Positions 1 through 5,649 of a stretch of DNA of 5,948 nt are shown piece by piece. Every line of letters starts with the position of its first letter. The first letter of the stretch is position 1. Location: contig JAUWME010000163.1 in assembly GCA_030613285.1 (NCBI GenBank), positions 1-5,948 on the forward strand. The letters run 5' to 3'. Position numbers and translations under genes: made by a program. This DNA is from Candidatus Zymogenus sp. GTDB lineage: Bacteria > Desulfobacterota > Zymogenia > Zymogenales > Zymogenaceae. The notes under the pieces are model-generated. The model was not told where the DNA came from and ran no database searches. It saw nothing but the letters and a program-made list of their open reading frames with translations.

Positions 1-1020
1 ACCGACATGGCGGTGGCCGCCCTTCTGGTGCCACTTGGTGTCAGCATCCTTCAGTCTGCGGATATTAAACCGCAAGAGAGTAACTTTGGGAAAGCCTTGA
101 TGATCTCCTGCTGCTGGGGGGCCGTCTTTGGAGGAATAGGAACTCCGGCGGGTTGCGGGCCCAACCCCATCGCCATTGAATATTTACGAACACTGGCAGG
201 TATTGAAATCTCCTTTCTTGACTGGATGAAGATTGGGGTTCCCGCCACGTTTATATTGGTGCCGGTGGGCTGGTTTGTAATCACCACAATTTTCCCCCCG
301 GAAATCAAGAAGCTCCCCATGAGAAAGAGTGAGATTAGAGAAAAGTTGAAAGAGAAAGGCCGGCCATCAAAGGCAGAGATGACAACCATGATCGTCTTTA
401 TCACCGTGATTGTCCTCTGGCTTACTACAGACGTAATCAAAGAAGCCACAGGAGGAAGACTCGTCCTCTCCATGGAGATGGTGGCACTGACAGGCGGACT
501 TGTCTTTTTTCTGCCGGGGATAAGAATCTTTACAAGCTGGAAGGATGCGGAGCCTTTGATGAACTGGGGCGCCATCGTGCTGGTTATGGCATCGCTTTCA
601 CTGGGTCTGATGATGTACGAAACAGGTGCCGCCCGCTGGCTCGCCTGGGTGCTCATGGGGAATATTACGCTTTTCCACCCCATAATTCAAATCACCATAG
701 TCATCGCGGCGGTGCTTTTGATGAAGCTCTTTCTTGCATCAAACACAGTTACGGGAATTATCATAATTCCCCTCTTGATAACCCTTGCCGGCGATTTGGG
801 AATTGATTACTGGTTTCTTGTGGCGCCCGCGGCATTCACGGCATCGCTGGGCGTCATCCTGTTGACACAATCGCCCACAAACATTATCCCGTTTACAGCC
901 GGCTACTTCAGCGTAAAAGACTTTGCCATCTCCGGGATAATCCTCACCATCGTTCTGGTTGCGGGCTGGACCGCCGGCTTTGTCTTTATTGGGCCGGGGA
1001 CGGGAATATACAGTTTCTAA
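1..1020 (+). CDS. DASS/SLC13-family sodium:anion symporter, 5' end missing
   Basis: An inner-membrane carrier of the divalent anion:Na+ symporter (DASS, SLC13/CitT/INDY) family, likely importing a di- or tricarboxylate or a similar anion. The frame is open from the first base, so the start lies outside the window; 339 residues are visible against a usual 450-500. Counting from the first codon, the fragment opens on TDMAVAALLVP (1-11), which aligns with the first SNT motif of the family. GIGTPAGCGPNPIAI (about 45-59) resembles the first re-entrant hairpin tip. ASNTVTGIIIIP (about 246-257) is a canonical second SNT motif, and QSPTNIIPFTAGYFS (about 290-304) is the typical second Pro-rich tip followed by a GYFS segment. 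Several hydrophobic helices lie between, with a charged cytoplasmic loop around 100-128. Family assignment is firm; the substrate cannot be told. The first SNT position reads TDM, which is unusual. No gene follows closely, so it ends its transcription unit. Confidence 0.9.
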   Translation, partial: TDMAVAALLVPLGVSILQSADIKPQESNFGKALMISCCWGAVFGGIGTPAGCGPNPIAIEYLRTLAGIEISFLDWMKIGVPATFILVPVGWFVITTIFPPEIKKLPMRKSEIREKLKEKGRPSKAEMTTMIVFITVIVLWLTTDVIKEATGGRLVLSMEMVALTGGLVFFLPGIRIFTSWKDAEPLMNWGAIVLVMASLSLGLMMYETGAARWLAWVLMGNITLFHPIIQITIVIAAVLLMKLFLASNTVTGIIIIPLLITLAGDLGIDYWFLVAPAAFTASLGVILLTQSPTNIIPFTAGYFSVKDFAISGIILTIVLVAGWTAGFVFIGPGTGIYSF

Positions 1021-1046
1021 TAAATGACACTTCCTCAAAAGAAACT

Positions 1047-1145
1047 GTCATTGCCGCCAAGGCAAAGTAAATCAATTTTTCTGTCATTCCCAGCAAGACA
1101 AAAGGAATCAATTATTCCGTCATTCCCGCGGAAGCGGGAATCCAG
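1047..1145 (+). repeat. Three hairpin repeats in tandem at a 36-nt step
   Basis: Three copies of a GTCATT-led repeat start at 1047, 1083 and 1119, exactly 36 nt apart. The first two agree at about 27 of 36 positions by hand alignment. The third is the intact form: GTCATTCCC, a hairpin tip and GGGAATCCAG, with ATTCCCGC (1122-1129) pairing to GCGGGAAT (1134-1141) round a GGAA loop. The first copy keeps a small hairpin, TTGCC/GGCAA (1051-1055/1061-1065). The second keeps only ATTCC/GGAAT (1086-1090/1104-1108). This resembles the widespread REP-like intergenic repeats of this consensus, similar in form to the neisserial dRS3 unit ATTCCC(N)nGGGAAT. The first hairpin, with TTTTT at 1076-1080, might weakly terminate the transporter transcript. 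Confidence 0.75.
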
Positions 1146-1194
1146 GCTAAAATAAAATCATAATGTTTTTATATTGAAAAACGGTGATATCAAT

Positions 1195-1222
1195 CTGGAT
1201 TCCCAGTCAAGCTGGGAATGAC
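1195..1222 (-). repeat. Inverted copy of the hairpin repeat
   Basis: CTGGATTCCC ... GGGAATGAC is the reverse complement form of the intact repeat at 1119-1145. The outer nine and inner ten bases are the same in both copies. The stem is ATTCCCAG (1199-1206) with CTGGGAAT (1212-1219) and a five-base loop. The two stem positions next to the loop differ from the other copy (AG/CT instead of GC/GC) but still pair. With 1119-1145 it bounds a 104-bp unit with an AT-rich centre, which has the form of a REP doublet or a tiny MITE without coding capacity. Confidence 0.7.
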
Positions 1223-1292
1223 AAATAAAAACAAATAAACAAAAAACTGTCTTTGCCTCAGTAACGACGTGGCAATCGCATTGTATGCAGAC

Positions 1293-1316
1293 AACAAGGG
1301 GCTCAAGCACCTTGTT
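1293..1316 (-). terminator. Hairpin just beyond the amrS stop, possible terminator
   Basis: AACAAGG (1293-1299) pairs with CCTTGTT (1310-1316), with a further GC/GC inside after one mismatch, giving a compact hairpin 28 nt past the amrS stop codon. It lies where a terminator for amrS should be. There is no U-run on the 3' side of the minus-strand transcript, so an intrinsic terminator is not assured; it could instead be a 3'-end stabilising stem. Confidence 0.35.
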
Positions 1317-1343
1317 ATAAATAATAAACAAATGTGTTGTCTC

Positions 1344-2426
1344 CTACCCCCCCTCATCATCTTCTTCTTCCCTGATGGGGACAAATCTGCCGAAGATTGC
1401 AGTTTCGCATTTACCGCATTTTTCTCCCATAAGATTCTTTGACACAACCTCACCCCCTACCCTCTCAATGACCACCTCACCACAGTTGGGACAATATGTA
1501 TGTTCCCCCATACCACCTTCCACGTTTCCAAGATACGGATTTTTGAGTCCCACATCTATCGCCATTGAGTATATCTCGGCAAGGAGGGGAATGGGTGTTT
1601 CGGGCACTTCCAACAATTTGTAGTTGGGAAGAAACCTCGTGATGTGCCACGGCGTCTCCGGCCCCAGCTCGTCAACAATCCAGCGGGCCAAGTCCGTCAG
1701 CTCATCAAGGTAGTCATTAACGCCGGGAATGACATTGGTAACGAGCTCAACGTGAAGCCCCCATTGCTTCTTTGCCCTCATCACCACCTCCAATATCCCC
1801 TTGTAATCGAAGATGCCGGCGATATCCTTATAGGTAGATTCTGAAAAACCCTTGATATCCACAATGAAGGAATTGAGGTAGGGGGCAATCATATCGAAGG
1901 CCTCAATGGTGAGATACCCATTTGTAACCCAGTTGGTATACAACCCAACCCTTTTTGCCTCCGCCATGCATCTTTCGGTAAACTCCACCCAGATGGTCGG
2001 CTCGTTATCGCTAAATGAAAGACCAAAGGCGCCTTCCCTCTTTGCAATTTCCACAAGTAACTCCGGGGAGATATTTTCTGTCTTACGTTTTGGCCCCCCG
2101 TGGGGAAATACTCCATTGCCGTTGATGTCGGCAAATGCACAGGCAATCTCCCAGTTTTGGCAGCCAGCGCACCTGAAATTGCATCCCACCGATCCCACAG
2201 TCAGCCAAAGCGATTCGGGATAGAAGTGGTACATCGGCATTTTTTCAATGGGCGACACCATCATGGTCGAGACGCGACCGTAAGTTAAACTCATGAGCTT
2301 TCCGCCCTTGTTGAGGCGCGCCTTGCAATGCCCCATCTCTCCGGGGGCAATTTTGCATTTTAACCTGCAGACCCTGCAAACGGTATAGTTGTTTTCAATT
2401 TTTGTGTAGTGTGAGGCATGATACAT
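1344..2426 (-). CDS. amrS: AmmeMemoRadiSam system radical SAM enzyme
   Basis: A cytoplasmic radical SAM protein of the AmrS type, related to pyruvate formate-lyase activating enzymes and found with AMMECR1- and Memo-family proteins in many bacteria and archaea. From the chosen start it has 360 residues, a normal length. An N-terminal Cys cluster (C17, C20, C24, C34) precedes the family signature LTYGRVS...PIEKMPMYHF (about 47-68). The 4Fe-4S motif is GCNFRCAGCQN, with C82, C86 and C89 in CX3CX2C spacing. Further radical SAM strands include NWVTNGY (165-171) and VDIKG (189-193). A C-terminal zinc-ribbon-like pair, C312/C315 and C337/C340, is followed by an acidic tail. The ATG at 2426 is preferred: GGAA lies 9 nt upstream, and an alternative TTG at 2459 would sit at the predicted transcription start with no ribosome site. 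Partner genes are not in the window. The exact reaction is not shown by the sequence. Confidence 0.93.
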   Translation of the reverse strand: MYHASHYTKIENNYTVCRVCRLKCKIAPGEMGHCKARLNKGGKLMSLTYGRVSTMMVSPIEKMPMYHFYPESLWLTVGSVGCNFRCAGCQNWEIACAFADINGNGVFPHGGPKRKTENISPELLVEIAKREGAFGLSFSDNEPTIWVEFTERCMAEAKRVGLYTNWVTNGYLTIEAFDMIAPYLNSFIVDIKGFSESTYKDIAGIFDYKGILEVVMRAKKQWGLHVELVTNVIPGVNDYLDELTDLARWIVDELGPETPWHITRFLPNYKLLEVPETPIPLLAEIYSMAIDVGLKNPYLGNVEGGMGEHTYCPNCGEVVIERVGGEVVSKNLMGEKCGKCETAIFGRFVPIREEEDDEGG

Positions 2427-2466
2427 GATTTTTTGTTCCAACCAAAAAGAATTTATCAAACTAATT

Positions 2467-2495
2467 ATTTTATAACGAAATGGAAAAAGTGTCGA
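2467..2495 (-). promoter_or_regulatory. Sigma70-type promoter of amrS
   Basis: Read on the minus strand, TCGACA (2495-2490) and TAAAAT (2472-2467) are separated by exactly 17 nt; each box matches the consensus at five of six bases. The start of transcription would fall near 2460, about 34 nt before the amrS ATG. This placement argues against the upstream TTG start. Confidence 0.6.
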
Positions 2496-2503
2496 GTTTT
2501 TTT

Positions 2504-2532
2504 TTGAAATATCTCCATCTTTGTGCTATTTT
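2504..2532 (+). promoter_or_regulatory. Sigma70-type promoter of the TPR gene
   Basis: TTGAAA (2504-2509) and TATTTT (2527-2532) have a 17-nt spacer. The predicted start near 2539 lies after the possible upstream start codons at 2523 (GTG) and 2535 (ATG), which favours translation from 2583. Its -35 box is only 8 nt from the -35 box of the divergent amrS promoter, so a regulator or polymerase bound at one would affect the other. Confidence 0.55.
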
Positions 2533-2582
2533 ATATGTACAGAACACACCTCTCCAAAAAATTTAACATTGGAATTTTGAGG

Positions 2583-2897
2583 ATGAATAGAAAGTTTTTT
2601 GATTTTTGGATATTTTCCTTAAAGGGCTACGCTGCTGCTGCCAAGGAGTGGAACAGCAAGGGGAAAAAGTTTGCAGAAGAAGGAGAACTCCTTGAGGCAC
2701 TGGAGTGTTTCACCATGGCAATAAGTATCGAGCCTTGCTACGGGGAATCTTACTTTAATCGAGGAAAAGTCAACTTCGGTTTTGCCAAGTACGACGAGGC
2801 ACTCAATGATTATGAGGCCGCATACCAAAACGGGTATGAAAAAGGATACGACAGTTACAGGGAGCTTTTGAAACTCCACAAAGGGATTTTGATTTAA
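2583..2897 (+). CDS. Small TPR-repeat protein
   Basis: A 104-residue protein consisting mainly of two tetratricopeptide repeats, helical hairpins that usually bind partner proteins. The first repeat runs about 18-51 (AKEWNSKGKKFAEEGELLEA onward, ending AISIEP). The second runs about 55-88 and contains SYFNRGKVNF and YDEALNDYEAAY; spacing and the A/G/Y/P positions fit the TPR pattern. A short aromatic-rich N-terminus (FFDFWIF, residues 5-11) is too brief for a clear membrane anchor. The ATG at 2583 is chosen because GGA lies 9 nt upstream and because the predicted promoter places the transcript start after the earlier in-frame starts at 2523 and 2535. It is divergent from amrS and lies 90 bp before the reductase gene. 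No specific partner or function is evident; a role beside either neighbour is only a guess. Confidence 0.75.
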   Translation: MNRKFFDFWIFSLKGYAAAAKEWNSKGKKFAEEGELLEALECFTMAISIEPCYGESYFNRGKVNFGFAKYDEALNDYEAAYQNGYEKGYDSYRELLKLHKGILI

Positions 2898-2987
2898 TCT
2901 TAAATATGACAAATGGGCAAATACCGCAATGTGAGATACTTGGATTTTTGTAAAACATTTTTTTTAAATAAGAGAGAAAAATACGTT

Positions 2988-3968
2988 ATGAAAAAAAAGT
3001 TGCTTATAACAAGGGAAATTCCAGAAGCGGGGATAACTGTCCTTCGGGAAAGATATGAAGTGGTTGTTTACGAAAAAGAGACACCACTAAAGAAAGAGGC
3101 GCTCATAAAGATGGCATCTGGTTGTGACGGCATCCTTACGCTTTTGACCGACAAAATTGATGCTGAAATAATCGAGGCATTGCCGACCCTCAAGGGAATT
3201 GCAAACTACGCCGTGGGTTTTGACAACATTGACATTAACTCAGCCACAAAACGTGGAATCGCCGTATCAAATACACCAGGGGTATTAACAGACGCCACAG
3301 CAGACCTTACAATTGCCTTGATCTTCGCTGTTGCCAGAAGGGTGGTCGAAGCCGACCAGTTTACCCGAACGGGCAAATGGAAGGGCTGGGGACCAACCCA
3401 GTTTTTAGGTGCAGATGTAAGAGGCGCCACTATCGGGATTGTCGGCCTGGGAAAGATTGGCACAGCGGTGGCAAACCTTGCCCACGGCATCGGAATGAAG
3501 GTTGTCTATTTCAACAGAGGGGAAAATAGTGATATTGAGAGCAGCCTGAATGCCCAACAGCTGCCCCTTGAGGAGCTGCTTTCGACGGCGGATTTTGTGA
3601 CCCTGCACGTCCCCTTGACCAAGGAGACTGAACACCTCATGGGTGAGAAGGAATTCAAAACTATGAAGGAGACAGCATATCTCATCAACACGTCCAGGGG
3701 CAAAGTGGTGGACGAGGGGGCGCTTGTGACGGCACTAAAAGAAAACATCATCGCCGGAGCCGGGCTTGATGTCTATGAAGAAGAACCTAAAATCAACCCC
3801 GGCCTCCTAAAGCTTGACAACGTGGTCTTGCTCCCCCACATCGCCAGCGCCACAACAACGGCAAGGACCAAGATGGCGGTTATGGCGGCTGAGAATCTGG
3901 TGGCAATTTTGGAGGGTGAAAATATCCCAAACCTTGTAAACCCAGACTTTCGCAAAAACCTGAAATAA
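2988..3968 (+). CDS. gyaR: Glyoxylate/hydroxypyruvate reductase, D-2-hydroxyacid dehydrogenase family
   Basis: A cytoplasmic NAD(P)H-dependent reductase of the D-isomer-specific 2-hydroxyacid dehydrogenase family, most like archaeal and bacterial glyoxylate reductases that convert glyoxylate to glycolate and hydroxypyruvate to glycerate. At 326 residues it is full length. It opens with KLLITREIPEAGI, typical of GyaR. The substrate-side loop ANYAVGFDNID (72-82) and NTPGVLTDATAD (95-106) are present. The nucleotide-binding GLGKIG is at 153-158. The catalytic triad is R237 (NTSRGKVVDE), E266 (DVYEEEP) and H284 (LPHIASAT). The ATG at 2988 is chosen because the protein then begins as relatives do, with an AGAGAG upstream; the 25 extra residues possible from 2913 look unlike coding sequence. 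Only 12 bp separate it from the PPC gene, so the two are probably co-transcribed. Glyoxylate preference over other 2-ketoacids is inferred from family resemblance. Confidence 0.9.
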   Translation: MKKKLLITREIPEAGITVLRERYEVVVYEKETPLKKEALIKMASGCDGILTLLTDKIDAEIIEALPTLKGIANYAVGFDNIDINSATKRGIAVSNTPGVLTDATADLTIALIFAVARRVVEADQFTRTGKWKGWGPTQFLGADVRGATIGIVGLGKIGTAVANLAHGIGMKVVYFNRGENSDIESSLNAQQLPLEELLSTADFVTLHVPLTKETEHLMGEKEFKTMKETAYLINTSRGKVVDEGALVTALKENIIAGAGLDVYEEEPKINPGLLKLDNVVLLPHIASATTTARTKMAVMAAENLVAILEGENIPNLVNPDFRKNLK

Positions 3969-3973
3969 AGGGA
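3968..3973 (+). promoter_or_regulatory. Ribosome binding site of the PPC gene
   Basis: AAGGGA, whose first A is the last base of the reductase TAA stop, lies 7 nt before the ATG at 3981. The overlap with the upstream stop codon supports translational coupling within one operon and fixes the start of the PPC gene. Confidence 0.7.
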
Positions 3974-3980
3974 CTATTAA

Positions 3981-4400
3981 ATGCATATCAGAGAGGAAGA
4001 AAACGGTTTTTTGTTCAGGCTTGAGGTGGGAGATTCCCTCTTTGACACCCTTTACGATTTTGCAAAGAAGGCGGATATCAAGGCCGCCTTCTTCTGGGGA
4101 CTTGGGGCGGTAATGGACATCACACTTGGCTACTACGACCTTGCAAACAAAAAATATATTGAAAACAAGTTTGATGGAATTTGGGAATTGGTCTCCCTCA
4201 CCGGAAATCTTGCCCAGACAGATGAGGGGGAGATTATCCACGCCCATGCAGTTCTTTCTGACATTGAGAACAAAACCATCGGGGGGCACGTTTTTTCCAT
4301 GACCACCGCTGCCACGATTGAAATTTACCTTCTTCCTCTTCACCCCTACCTTACAAGAAAACACGACGACGTAACCGGCTTGAAATTGCTCGACATATAA
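3981..4400 (+). CDS. PPC/DUF296-domain protein
   Basis: A stand-alone PPC (plants and prokaryotes conserved, DUF296) domain, 139 residues, about the normal size of the prokaryotic single-domain form. In plants this domain is joined to AT-hook DNA-binding motifs; bacterial and archaeal ones lack an AT-hook, as here, and form small oligomers whose role is unclear. Family marks in order: FRLEVGDSLFDTLYDFAKK (12-30), AAFFWGLGAVMDITLGYYD (35-53), ELVSLTGNLA (69-78), the histidine pair HAHAVL (H87, H89) and GGHVF (H103), then the closing strand TIEIYLLPL (112-120). The three histidines are the usual candidate metal ligands. Translation is probably coupled to the reductase gene just before it. Its end abuts a transposase relic, so the operon may have been cut off there. 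Assignment to the domain is firm; function is unknown. Confidence 0.88.
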   Translation: MHIREEENGFLFRLEVGDSLFDTLYDFAKKADIKAAFFWGLGAVMDITLGYYDLANKKYIENKFDGIWELVSLTGNLAQTDEGEIIHAHAVLSDIENKTIGGHVFSMTTAATIEIYLLPLHPYLTRKHDDVTGLKLLDI

Positions 4401-4405
4401 GTTGG

Positions 4406-4765
4406 CTTAAAATGGAAACAAAAAATAGTATCATAACTAAGAATTATAGAGTAACTTCATGGCATCAAAACAAAGTAAATAGGTACAACCGATACTTACT
4501 ACATAGATTTTGCCCCGGCTATTAATCCAACAATTATCATCTTTATCAAATTTGATAACTAATACAAAGCATTAGGAACCCGATTAGTAGTTATATCCCG
4601 ACTTACCCTCTCCCTGAAACCGAGCATTTTCATTAAATTAAATATTGACAAAAGTCCTCCATATTTCGTAAGCCCTTTGTCTGTCATTTCAACCTTTACT
4701 TTTTGCTTTCTTTTCTTCTTCGAATTTGATAGTATTTTCACGGAAAAAGCGCGACTTTTTATGAA
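4406..4765 (-). pseudogene. Decayed IS1380-like transposase, N-terminal part
   Basis: Minus-strand translation gives EMTDKGLTKYGGLLSIFNL at about 4694-4638, then MKMLGFRERVSRDI and NRVPNALY. This matches the N-terminal pattern of IS1380-type DDE transposases, where an 'LT..GGL' strand and helix is followed by a 'lGlre' helix. The same frame goes on past a TAG at 4561-4559 as LSNLIKMIIVGLIAGAKSM, then TAG TAA (4501-4496), VSVVPIYFVLMP, TGA (4459-4457), and SYSIILSYDTIFCF, which still looks like transposase ('D.vL...', 'sydTifrf'). The relic stops within about 10 bp of the PPC stop codon, and the catalytic domain is gone. Upstream, the other frame (HKKSRFFRENTIKFEEEKK, 4763-4707) may be the true N-terminus shifted by an indel in an A-rich run. 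No start codon or terminal inverted repeat was found. The family call rests on recalled motifs; dead-transposase status is strong. Confidence 0.7.
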
Positions 4766-4811
4766 TTAATAATATCCTCTGAGTACTTGGGTATTCTACC
4801 TTCTCCTGCCA

Positions 4812-4846
4812 AATCTTGCAATCGGTTTTATTCCGATTGCAAGATT
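4812..4846. repeat. Perfect 14-bp inverted repeat upstream of the methyltransferase
   Basis: AATCTTGCAATCGG (4812-4825) and CCGATTGCAAGATT (4833-4846) are exact reverse complements round a 7-nt TTTTATT loop. The arms are centred 21 bp apart, two helical turns, as expected for an operator, and the RNA would form a strong hairpin. Neither side is followed by a T-run, so it is not a standard terminator. It ends 50 nt before the methyltransferase ATG, in the expected leader or promoter region. Confidence 0.8.
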
Positions 4847-4883
4847 CAGATAGGTTTTCAAATATTTTAAACTTTGCATTAAT

Positions 4884-4889
4884 AAGGAA
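4884..4889 (+). promoter_or_regulatory. Ribosome binding site of the methyltransferase
   Basis: AAGGAA stands 7 nt before the ATG at 4897. It decides the start against the longer frame open from a TTG at 4816, whose first codons overlap the inverted repeat and have no ribosome site. Confidence 0.75.
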
Positions 4890-4896
4890 TTGTTCG

Positions 4897-5649
4897 ATGA
4901 AATCTAACGAAAATAAAATAGAAATATTCAAAGAACTTATCAATCCTGATTACAAAACTCGTACTCTTAAAAACTATTCTCATGTCAAATATAGAATGGA
5001 TAAAATCTTTAGAGATATAAGTTTTGTTAATAAAACTATTCTTGACATCGGATGCGGTAAGGGTCTTGCATCTATTTACTTAACTCTTAATGGTGCCAAA
5101 AAAGTCGCTGGTATTGAACCAATGTTGGACGGTTCTTCTGAAAACAGTTTATATACTTTTGAAAATAATATAAAAAGAATAGGACTTGATAATTGCGCAG
5201 CAGTAAACAGCACTTTTCAGGATTTTTCTGCAAAACCACACAGTTTTGATATCATTCTCTCCATTCACTCAATAAATCATTTAAATGAAGAATTTTGTAC
5301 TAATCTACATAAAGATAAAGAATCCTGGGAATATTACCTTTTCTTAATGAAAAAAGCGCATTCTTTCCTTCGTCCGGGTGGTGTATTTATTATCGTAGAT
5401 TGTTCTAATCATAATTTATTTTCTCAATCATCTAAATTTGGCATAAAAAATCCAATGGCACCTTCAATAGATTGGAATATTCATCAGCATCCAACAACAT
5501 GGCGACATATGCTTTCCGATGCAGGTTTTTCTCAGTCTAATTATTGGTGGCATCTCCCATATAAGCTTCTTGGGATGAACCATCTTTTTTCAAATCCCAT
5601 AGGTGCATGGCTAACTCTATCATATTTTGTAATACATGCCCATAAATAG
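4897..5649 (+). CDS. Class I SAM-dependent methyltransferase
   Basis: A 250-residue cytoplasmic methyltransferase with a Rossmann-like SAM fold. Motif I is ILDIGCGKGLASIYL (48-62), with the GCGKG glycine loop at 52-56. The acidic residue after the second strand is E74 in VAGIEP. The later strand SFDIILSIHSINHL (116-129) carries D118, and LRPGGVFIIVDCS (158-170) is the usual post-motif. The C-terminal part (IDWNIHQHPTTWRHMLSDAGF, from 191) is of the kind seen in small-molecule or sugar methyltransferases of surface-polysaccharide clusters, but the substrate cannot be told. Codons are strongly A/T-ending and GC is about 30-35% by eye, against 50-60% in the reductase gene. With the transposase relic upstream and no related neighbour, it looks like an acquired lone gene. 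A palindrome 50 nt upstream may regulate it. Confidence 0.85.
   Translation: MKSNENKIEIFKELINPDYKTRTLKNYSHVKYRMDKIFRDISFVNKTILDIGCGKGLASIYLTLNGAKKVAGIEPMLDGSSENSLYTFENNIKRIGLDNCAAVNSTFQDFSAKPHSFDIILSIHSINHLNEEFCTNLHKDKESWEYYLFLMKKAHSFLRPGGVFIIVDCSNHNLFSQSSKFGIKNPMAPSIDWNIHQHPTTWRHMLSDAGFSQSNYWWHLPYKLLGMNHLFSNPIGAWLTLSYFVIHAHK

Larger units (their letters stand above)
4401..4896. other. AT-rich gene-free stretch holding a transposase relic and a palindrome
   Basis: No intact gene is supported in these 496 bases. They contain the transposase remnant (4406-4765), a 16-bp self-complementary sequence TTATCAAATTTGATAA (4543-4558) inside that remnant, and the 14-bp inverted repeat at 4812-4846. Base composition is visibly poorer in GC than the genes to the left and continues so into the methyltransferase gene. 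Confidence 0.6.

Noticed and set aside
51..683. Minus-strand 210-residue open frame
   Set aside because: It is antisense to the transporter, with no family motif; the plus strand carries clear membrane segments and SNT motifs.
1047..1145. 36-nt periodic repeats as a CRISPR array
   Set aside because: The 36-nt unit includes everything between starts, leaving no unique spacers; copies are degenerate and there are no cas genes.
1190..1453. Minus-strand 87-residue open frame
   Set aside because: Its start reads through the inverted hairpin repeat (VIPSLTGNP is the repeat in translation) and its end... overlaps the intergenic region and amrS in another frame; no domain is seen.
2913..2987. Upstream ATG extending the reductase by 25 residues
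   Set aside because: The extra residues do not resemble the family N-terminus, no good ribosome site precedes 2913, and the protein from 2988 begins as GyaR relatives do.
3807..4364. Minus-strand 185-residue open frame
   Set aside because: It is antisense to the end of the reductase and most of the PPC gene, both firmly identified.
4496..4561. Stop codons in the relic as a sign of recoding or an alternative genetic code
   Set aside because: The neighbouring intact genes end with ordinary TAA or TAG codons and have no internal ones; decay of a dead transposase is the simpler reading.
4812..4846. Inverted repeat as an intrinsic terminator
   Set aside because: No T-run follows on either strand, and no intact gene ends just before it on either side.
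4689..4943. Minus-strand 84-residue open frame as a separate gene
   Set aside because: It runs through the palindrome and the start of the methyltransferase; only its last third may be the frameshifted N-terminus of the transposase relic.
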